A DNA stretch of 19,157 nucleotides from DASUUR01 sp036373975. Lineage in GTDB: Bacteria; Patescibacteriota; Saccharimonadia; Saccharimonadales; Saccharimonadaceae. The notes beneath the pieces are model-generated. The model made no database searches. It was not told the DNA's origin and saw nothing but the letters and a program-made list of their open reading frames with translations. The stretch's first letter is position 1, and each line of letters opens with the position of its first letter. The stretch lies in assembly GCA_036373975.1 (NCBI GenBank), contig DASUUR010000046.1:1-19157 (forward strand). The letters are read 5' to 3'. Of the stretch, positions 15,450-19,157 are shown one piece after another. The position numbers were made by a program, and so were the translations under genes.

Positions 15450-16829
15450 TTAGCGATTAAGTAATCGGTCAACGAGGTTTCGGCGTGAGCGTACGTAGTA
15501 CGAGCCTGCAGCGGCAAGGCTACCGATACCGAGTGCACCACCGAGGAAGTCAGCAGGACCGGTCTTAGGGATTTCAACAGGTGGCACTGGCTTCTTCTCA
15601 CAGTCGGGGTGACCTTTTGGCAGTTCCTTGTTGTATGGGCAAGGTTCGCAATCAGGGTGACCCTTAGGAAGCGATGGGTTTAGCGGGCAAGCTTCTGGGC
15701 TGACTGAGATCTTAACTTCACAGTCTTTGCTTGTGACTTGACCTTCACTATTGAACTTGACGTTTGCGGTGATGGTGTAGTTGCCTTCTTTAGCATATGT
15801 ATGCGTAGCAACAACTTTTGTTGCATCGTCAGCGCTTGGCTGTACATCGCTATCACTCTTGCCATCGCCGTAGTTGAACGATGCGCTTACGAGTGTTGCG
15901 CCGCCGTCAGCCTTAGTGTGAGCAGTAAATTCGTACTCGTTACGAGAGATTTGCTTAGCGGTTAAAGCGCTACATTCAAAGCTTGGCTCTGCTTTTACTT
16001 CTACAGGAGTTTCACAGCTCTTGCGGGTGTCGCTTTCTTCACGGCCATTAACGTTAAAGTATACAGTTACTTTTGCGTTGTAGTTACCAGGTTGAGCGTA
16101 TGTGTGTGTTACGGCTTCGCTAGGGTTTGTGCGAGTTTCGGTTGTGCCGTCACCAAATTCGTAGACGACTTTACTAACGGTTGCGCCGTTTGCGGCAAGT
16201 GCATTAGTGCTGAACTTGTAAGTGGTGCGGTTTACCTGCTCTTTTTGCAAGGTGTCACACTTGTACTTAGGGCTGTTACCCCAGGTAGGGTTGCCACATA
16301 CGGTAAGCACTGCAAATTCCATTTCGTGCGTGTCAGGGTTCATCATAACGATCGCTGGGATCGAGTTGCTACCAAAGTTACGGCTGTTTGCGCTAGTGTG
16401 GTAGGTTTTACCGCCAATATTGACAGGGGTGTTGTTTAAGCCGCCAAGAGTTGAGCGACCAAGACTTGCTGCGCCTGTCGCAACGGTTTTACCGTCTACT
16501 TCGATGCGACCGTCTTTGTAGGCGGTACCCATTTTAGCGGTTGCGCCAAAACGTGCAATTTCTTCAGGGCTAAGGCCGTAATTAGCGTAGATGCTCTGAA
16601 GATCGCCAGCGCTGTTAGCTTGGTATTTGCTTGCAAAATCTGCTGCCGATGATACGCCACAGTTAATAACGTCGTTTGACGGGTTACACTTTGCAGCGTC
16701 TGCCTGGTTTGCGCCAGCAACATTAAGGGCCAAGAGCCCGCCGCTCACCAGCACGAAAGCACCAACAACGAGTGTCTTGTTACTTGCCGCGAAACGGATG
16801 TGGTTTACCAATGTACGAACTTTATTCAT
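15450..16829 (-). CDS. Secreted surface protein with PKD-like domains and IPKTG sorting signal
   Basis: A 459-residue exported protein. Residues 1-45 are a long signal peptide (basic start, hydrophobic 19-40, ADA). The N-terminal domain (47-190) has KCNPSNDVINCG, FGATAKMGTAYKDGRIEVDGKTV and FAVLTVCGNP, a pattern I recall in Saccharibacteria secreted proteins. Two PKD-like beta domains follow, at about 204-278 (YEFGDGT ... THTYAQPGNY) and 295-375 (FNYGDGKSD ... THTYAKEGNY). Then come two copies of LPKGHPDCE (387-395, 403-411) in a Cys/Pro linker. The tail is IPKTGPADFLGG (420-431), a hydrophobic helix to about 446 and RSRRN: a sortase-type anchor with Ile in place of Leu. An AGGAAAGG ribosome site precedes ATG 16829. 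It is probably displayed on the surface and may take part in adhesion to a host cell, which is inference. Confidence 0.88.
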   Translation of the reverse strand: MNKVRTLVNHIRFAASNKTLVVGAFVLVSGGLLALNVAGANQADAAKCNPSNDVINCGVSSAADFASKYQANSAGDLQSIYANYGLSPEEIARFGATAKMGTAYKDGRIEVDGKTVATGAASLGRSTLGGLNNTPVNIGGKTYHTSANSRNFGSNSIPAIVMMNPDTHEMEFAVLTVCGNPTWGNSPKYKCDTLQKEQVNRTTYKFSTNALAANGATVSKVVYEFGDGTTETRTNPSEAVTHTYAQPGNYNAKVTVYFNVNGREESDTRKSCETPVEVKAEPSFECSALTAKQISRNEYEFTAHTKADGGATLVSASFNYGDGKSDSDVQPSADDATKVVATHTYAKEGNYTITANVKFNSEGQVTSKDCEVKISVSPEACPLNPSLPKGHPDCEPCPYNKELPKGHPDCEKKPVPPVEIPKTGPADFLGGALGIGSLAAAGSYYVRSRRNLVDRLLNR

Positions 16830-16863
16830 CCCTAGTACCTTTCCTCGCTTTTATACTCACATA

Positions 16864-16892
16864 ACTTTATCATAAGAAGCTATATATGTCAA
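16864..16892 (-). promoter_or_regulatory. Strong promoter of the surface-protein gene
   Basis: On the minus strand a consensus -35 box TTGACA (16887-16892) and TAAAGT (16864-16869) are 17 bases apart. Transcription would begin near 16856, giving a short leader that contains the AGGAAAGG ribosome site. This is the best -35 match in the window and suggests high expression. Confidence 0.8.
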
Positions 16893-16907
16893 TAAACTCT
16901 AGCGCTT

Positions 16908-16973
16908 TTATGCAATTATTACAACTTTATTGGATAATACTTATGGTTTTAAAGCACTAGACTAATTGCATAA
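16908..16973. repeat. 11-bp perfect inverted repeat, 44-bp spacer
   Basis: TTATGCAATTA (16908-16918) is exactly mirrored by TAATTGCATAA (16963-16973). The pair brackets an AT-rich stretch between the surface-protein promoter and the first G+C-rich cassette. It could be paired operators or an old insertion boundary. The gene-free region 16830-17023 holds this, the promoter and the cassette leader only. Confidence 0.5.
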
Positions 16974-16996
16974 TGTTGTGTAATGTGTTGTAGGAA

Positions 16997-17017
16997 GTGA
17001 CAAACTCGAGTGAGGAG
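16997..17017 (+). repeat. Cassette leader repeat, copy 1
   Basis: The leader GTGACAAACTCGAGTGAGG plus two more bases matches 17437-17457 at 20 of 21 positions. It ends in a GAGGAG ribosome site six bases before the ATG at 17024. In copy 1 a GTG-started reading frame could include it, but in copy 2 the same GTG is out of frame, so the conservation looks non-coding. Confidence 0.8.
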
Positions 17018-17023
17018 TTGCAG

Positions 17024-17328
17024 ATGTCTCTCAAGGGATTCAAGAAGGCTGTCCGTTCGGCCCAGACGCGGAACGCGAGCACCTTCGAGGCGGACGTCAA
17101 GGAGGTGCTGGACCCCGAGAACGCCCAGCATGACAGCCTCGACCACCCGCTCTCCGTCGAGATCGTCACGGGCGTCAGCAAGGCTCGCATCAAGGCTGTG
17201 AAGACCAAGTACGGGCCAAGGGGTGGAAGGTCGAGGTCGACCCTGAGGGCACCAGCCCGCGCCGCTACATCTCCTTCACCGACCCCAAGAAGTCCGACAA
17301 GGGCAAGAGGAAGAGCGGCAGGAAGTAG
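17024..17328 (+). pseudogene. High-GC cassette ORF copy 1, frameshifted, unknown family
   Basis: Reads as a protein of about 101 residues if one base is restored. The first frame gives MSLKGFKKAVRSAQTRN, then STFEADVKEVLDPENA, up to VKTKYG near 17215-17220. The alignment with copy 2 then continues one frame over as AKGWKVEVDPEGT, RRYISFTDPKK and a Lys/Arg/Gly/Ser tail ending at TAG 17326-17328. Copy 2 has CGGGCCAAGG where copy 1 has ACGGGCCAAGG in a different phase, so loss of one G from a run of four explains the shift. Left uncorrected, the frame runs through the terminator to 17434, which argues against it being real. Codons end mostly in G or C, unlike the neighbours. Function unknown. 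The shift may be a true mutation or a sequencing error. Confidence 0.65.
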
Positions 17329-17348
17329 CGCTCGGGGTCTTCTACACC

Positions 17349-17383
17349 GGATGGCCGGGCCTTTCGCCTGGCCATCCCTTTTC
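17349..17383 (+). terminator. Terminator of cassette 1
   Basis: GGATGGCC pairs with GGCCATCC around GGGCCTTTCGCCT, which can pair further internally, and CTTTTC follows. It starts 21 bases after the corrected stop. The same structure follows copy 2 with one compensatory base-pair change. Confidence 0.8.
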
Positions 17384-17406
17384 ACTACGCTTCACGTTAG
17401 CTTAGG

Positions 17407-17426
17407 CCTGGATAAAGCATGCCAGG
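17407..17426 (+). repeat. Small inverted repeat between the cassettes
   Basis: CCTGG (17407-17411) and CCAGG (17422-17426) face each other around a ten-base loop, just upstream of the second leader repeat. It may be an operator-like dyad for cassette 2 or chance. No clear -35/-10 pair was found for either cassette. Confidence 0.3.
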
Positions 17427-17436
17427 ATAGGTAAAG

Positions 17437-17457
17437 GTGACAAACTTGAGTGAGGAG
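17437..17457 (+). repeat. Cassette leader repeat, copy 2
   Basis: Second copy of the 21-base leader (one difference: T for C at the eleventh position). It ends in GAGGAG, seven bases before the ATG at 17465, and so provides the ribosome site of the second cassette. Confidence 0.8.
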
Positions 17458-17464
17458 AAAGGCA

Positions 17465-17731
17465 ATGGGCGATCGTGCAGCATTCCGCGCAGCATCCAAG
17501 GTGAAGCAGCAGCGCAGGGCTACCGACTTCGAGGCTGACGTCGACTGGCATCTGGATCCGGAGAACGCTCCCAGTGACCCGGAGGCCGAGATTGGGGTCG
17601 GGATTCCCGAGCTGGTGAGCGAGGACCGCATCAACACTGTCGCGGTTCGCCAGCGGGCCAAGGGTTGGAGGGTCGAGGTCGAGCCGAAGGGTACGAAGGA
17701 TCGCTTCATCTGGTTCACCGACCCTGCGTAG
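17465..17731 (+). CDS. High-GC cassette ORF copy 2, unknown family
   Basis: An intact 88-residue, cytoplasmic-looking protein with no signal or membrane segment. Its N-terminus is basic (FRAASKVKQQRRATD). Next comes FEADVDWHLDPENA (22-35), an acidic middle, then RAKGWRVEVEPKGTKDRFIWFTDPA (64-88), which looks like two or three beta strands. Copy 1 shares FEADV, LDPENA, AKGW-VEV-P-GT and FTDP but differs elsewhere, so the pair is an old duplication under some constraint. The ATG at 17465 follows GAGGAG at seven bases. An in-frame GTG at 17450 would place the ribosome site inside the gene. Codons favour G/C endings. I recognise no family. A DNA- or protein-binding accessory role of the kind phage-encoded small proteins have is possible but unproven. 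Confidence 0.75.
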   Translation: MGDRAAFRAASKVKQQRRATDFEADVDWHLDPENAPSDPEAEIGVGIPELVSEDRINTVAVRQRAKGWRVEVEPKGTKDRFIWFTDPA

Positions 17732-17749
17732 CCCTCGGGCTTCCACACT

Positions 17750-17786
17750 GGGTGGCCGGGCCTTTCGCCTGGCCACCCTGTTTTTC
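17750..17786 (+). terminator. Terminator of cassette 2
   Basis: GGGTGGCC pairs with GGCCACCC around the same GGGCCTTTCGCCT core seen after cassette 1, followed by TGTTTTTC. The change from A:T to G:C at the third pair keeps the stem intact, which supports a selected RNA structure. Confidence 0.85.
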
Positions 17787-17787
17787 A

Positions 17788-17816
17788 TTGCGCTTATGCC
17801 CAGCTTCGACTATACT
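17788..17816 (+). promoter_or_regulatory. Promoter of the right-edge membrane-protein gene
   Basis: TTGCGC (17788-17793) and TATACT (17811-17816) are 17 bases apart, directly after the cassette 2 terminator. Transcription would start near 17823. The leader contains a five-pair hairpin AGGCC/GGCCT (17829-17847) followed by TTTT, and no ribosome site before the ATG. Confidence 0.65.
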
Positions 17817-17857
17817 CTGTGCTTGAGTAGGCCTCCTAATATGGCCTTTTAGTTACT

Positions 17858-19157
17858 ATGACGACATCAAATATTCCACTTACCACCGAAGGAGCGGCAT
17901 TACGCGAGCAATTGCGTGACGCTCGAGCTCAGGAAGACCTGCTATCGCATGCTTTTGATGGTTCCCGCAAAATTCATGTTGCCGGTATAGGCCAGGCAAT
18001 CTCGGCGGCCTATGAACAACTTCGCAATGCAGCTGCTAATACCGAAGAGCATCTGCTGTTGCAGCAAGCTATTCGGCGCTTTCTGAAGCGAAATATATCC
18101 TTCTTCTCTAAAAATCCGCCAAAGGCACTGGCCGAGGAGCTAATCGTAGAGCTTACGCAGGCCGGCTATCTTCAGAATGACACTATAGCTGTTGATAAAA
18201 TTCGCTTAATTGATACAGCAATCGCCAAAAGCTTTGCAGGCTTCCTGACATTAAGAGCTGCGGGTGTAGCACAGGAGAGAGCGATTAATTGGACGCTTGA
18301 TATCTTGTGTGTGGAGCTTGAGGGCTTGCACAATGCTGAGCGTTCGCGCCAAGATGTGTTTATCCATTTTGCGTATCGTCATTTTAAAGAACTATTCGCT
18401 GAAGATGCCAAGAAGGAGTCGTTTGATCATTACGACGCCTCACTGTATATCGCGACGCATCGCGCCCTGCTACGATCTGACGTAGCGAACGTTCGCCGTG
18501 ACATGCTGCAATTATATCGCCTAACTATTGCTTCGGTTCCTGAGTATATCGAGGCAAACCAACGTATCGATAAGCTGTATACCAACGAGACGACCAATCG
18601 CCTTACCCGCGCGGTGAGTAAATATGGTGCGCCATTTCGAGTAATGCGCAGTATGTTGGCGGACGGTATAGCGTTTGAGGATCTGATGCTTGACCGTGAG
18701 AAGTTCCTGAGTGCTTTCTCTGCGCAAGTGGAGGTTGAGCACAAAAGAACGGCCGATAAGCTAAACCGAGGAGTGATAAAAAGTATCATCTTCCTGTTTA
18801 TTACAAAGGTCATTATTGGGCTTGCTATCGAAGTGCCCTATGACATTTTCCTTACCGGCACAGTTGTATGGTTGCCACTTGCGGTTAACATTCTCTTTCC
18901 GCCCGTCTATATGGCCTTGTTACGCATGAGCCTCAAAATGCCTGGACGGCCGAACTATGTAGCAATTCGAGATTATGTTGACGGAATATTGTACGAGACG
19001 CAAAATGCGAAATGGCATATTACGCCTCTTAAACGAGTCGAGTCGTCGATGCCGCTTACCATTTTGTATGGCTTAATGTTTGTTGTTTCGTTCGGTGCTG
19101 TGGTTGCGGTGCTTTCATTGTTGCACTTTAACTTTGTGCAAGGGGTGATTTTCTTTA
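17858..19157 (+). CDS. Large alpha-helical membrane protein of unknown function, partial
   Basis: An open frame starts at ATG 17858 and is still open at the right edge, giving 433 residues with the C-terminus missing. Residues 1-300 are soluble and predicted helical, with many charged and amphipathic stretches (for example EEHLLLQQAIRRFLKR at 63-78 and KRTADKLNRG near 296-305). Hydrophobic segments follow at about 308-325, 330-357 (TVVWLPLAVNILFPPVYMALL) and 400-433. The KVIIGLAIEVPYDIF and NILFPPVYM motifs resemble a hypothetical family I associate with Patescibacteria, but no function is known to me. There is no Shine-Dalgarno before the ATG and no better start nearby, though a good promoter lies upstream. 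Codon use returns to that of the left part of the window. Confidence 0.75.
   Translation, partial: MTTSNIPLTTEGAALREQLRDARAQEDLLSHAFDGSRKIHVAGIGQAISAAYEQLRNAAANTEEHLLLQQAIRRFLKRNISFFSKNPPKALAEELIVELTQAGYLQNDTIAVDKIRLIDTAIAKSFAGFLTLRAAGVAQERAINWTLDILCVELEGLHNAERSRQDVFIHFAYRHFKELFAEDAKKESFDHYDASLYIATHRALLRSDVANVRRDMLQLYRLTIASVPEYIEANQRIDKLYTNETTNRLTRAVSKYGAPFRVMRSMLADGIAFEDLMLDREKFLSAFSAQVEVEHKRTADKLNRGVIKSIIFLFITKVIIGLAIEVPYDIFLTGTVVWLPLAVNILFPPVYMALLRMSLKMPGRPNYVAIRDYVDGILYETQNAKWHITPLKRVESSMPLTILYGLMFVVSFGAVVAVLSLLHFNFVQGVIFF

Noticed and set aside
16997..17434. A continuous 145-codon plus-strand frame starting at GTG 16997
   Set aside because: After about 17220 it leaves the frame that aligns with copy 2, turns into Arg/Pro/Ser-rich sequence and runs straight through the terminator.
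17384..17450. Possible integron attC site between the cassettes
   Set aside because: There is a small CCTGG/CCAGG dyad, but no matching pair of R-box core sites (GTTRRRY type) at the expected ends, and no integrase is in view.
16957..17788. Long minus-strand open frames opposite the two cassettes
   Set aside because: G+C-rich DNA often leaves the opposite strand open. The ribosome sites, terminators and copy-to-copy protein conservation all support the plus strand.
17829..17847. AGGCC/GGCCT hairpin as a separate terminator for cassette 2
   Set aside because: Cassette 2 already has a strong terminator at 17750-17786, and this weak five-pair stem lies downstream of a new promoter, so it belongs to the next gene's leader.
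1..19157. tRNA or rRNA genes, CRISPR arrays, transposases and integrases
   Set aside because: Looked for on both strands and not seen. No regular spaced direct repeats, no tRNA-like cloverleaf with CCA region and no transposase motifs were noticed.

Overview
The window looks like a chromosomal segment of a Patescibacteria/CPR organism, most likely a Saccharibacteria (TM7) member. This rests on recalled family resemblance, not on a search. The strongest pointer is the secreted protein at 15450-16829, whose N-terminal domain (KCNPSNDVINCG, a CGNP motif), PKD-like domains and IPKTGP sorting tail match a type I associate with that group. Other pointers are the Gram-positive-style sortase, the compact operons with overlapping genes, and the many membrane proteins of unknown function. 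TGA works as a stop, so the UGA-recoding CPR lineages are unlikely. No rRNA, tRNA, CRISPR array or insertion sequence was seen.

Region 1 (1-1035, minus strand) is a small cell-surface operon. A promoter and a 5' hairpin precede a 64-residue protein that is little more than a signal/anchor plus an LPNTA sorting motif. A sortase follows one base later, and then the start of a GT2 glycosyltransferase that runs off the left edge with an ATGA overlap. Region 2 (1075-1536) is a monocistronic unit for a secreted protein with two Cys/Trp-containing repeats.

Region 3 (1563-about 13395, minus strand) is a nearly gapless nine-gene glycan operon. In transcription order it encodes a membrane-anchored TIM-barrel-like protein, a Wzx-type flippase, a GtrB/DPM1-like polyprenyl-phosphate glycosyltransferase, a GT4, a GT2, a polysaccharide pyruvyl transferase, two large GT-C/YfhO-like membrane proteins and a small membrane protein. 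The larger GT-C protein carries two lectin-like domains. The likely logic is lipid-linked sugar made inside, flipped out, transferred outside by the GT-C enzymes, and decorated with pyruvate.

Region 4 (13433-15388, plus strand) is a divergent three-gene operon: a single-pass anchored protein of unknown function, a DUF2177 membrane protein and a DUF1295 (steroid-reductase/ICMT-like) membrane enzyme. A perfect hairpin at 15401-15433 separates it from the convergent surface-protein gene (15450-16829), which has a near-consensus promoter.

Region 5 (16997-17786, plus strand) is the oddest part. Two tandem, diverged copies of one cassette each have a shared leader with a strong ribosome site, a short G+C-rich ORF of about 90-100 codons of unknown family, and a matching hairpin terminator with a compensatory base-pair change. 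Their codon use is unlike the neighbours and suggests transfer from a high-GC donor. The first copy carries a one-base frameshift. Region 6 (17788 to the end) is a promoter and the first 433 codons of an unrecognised membrane protein that runs off the right edge.
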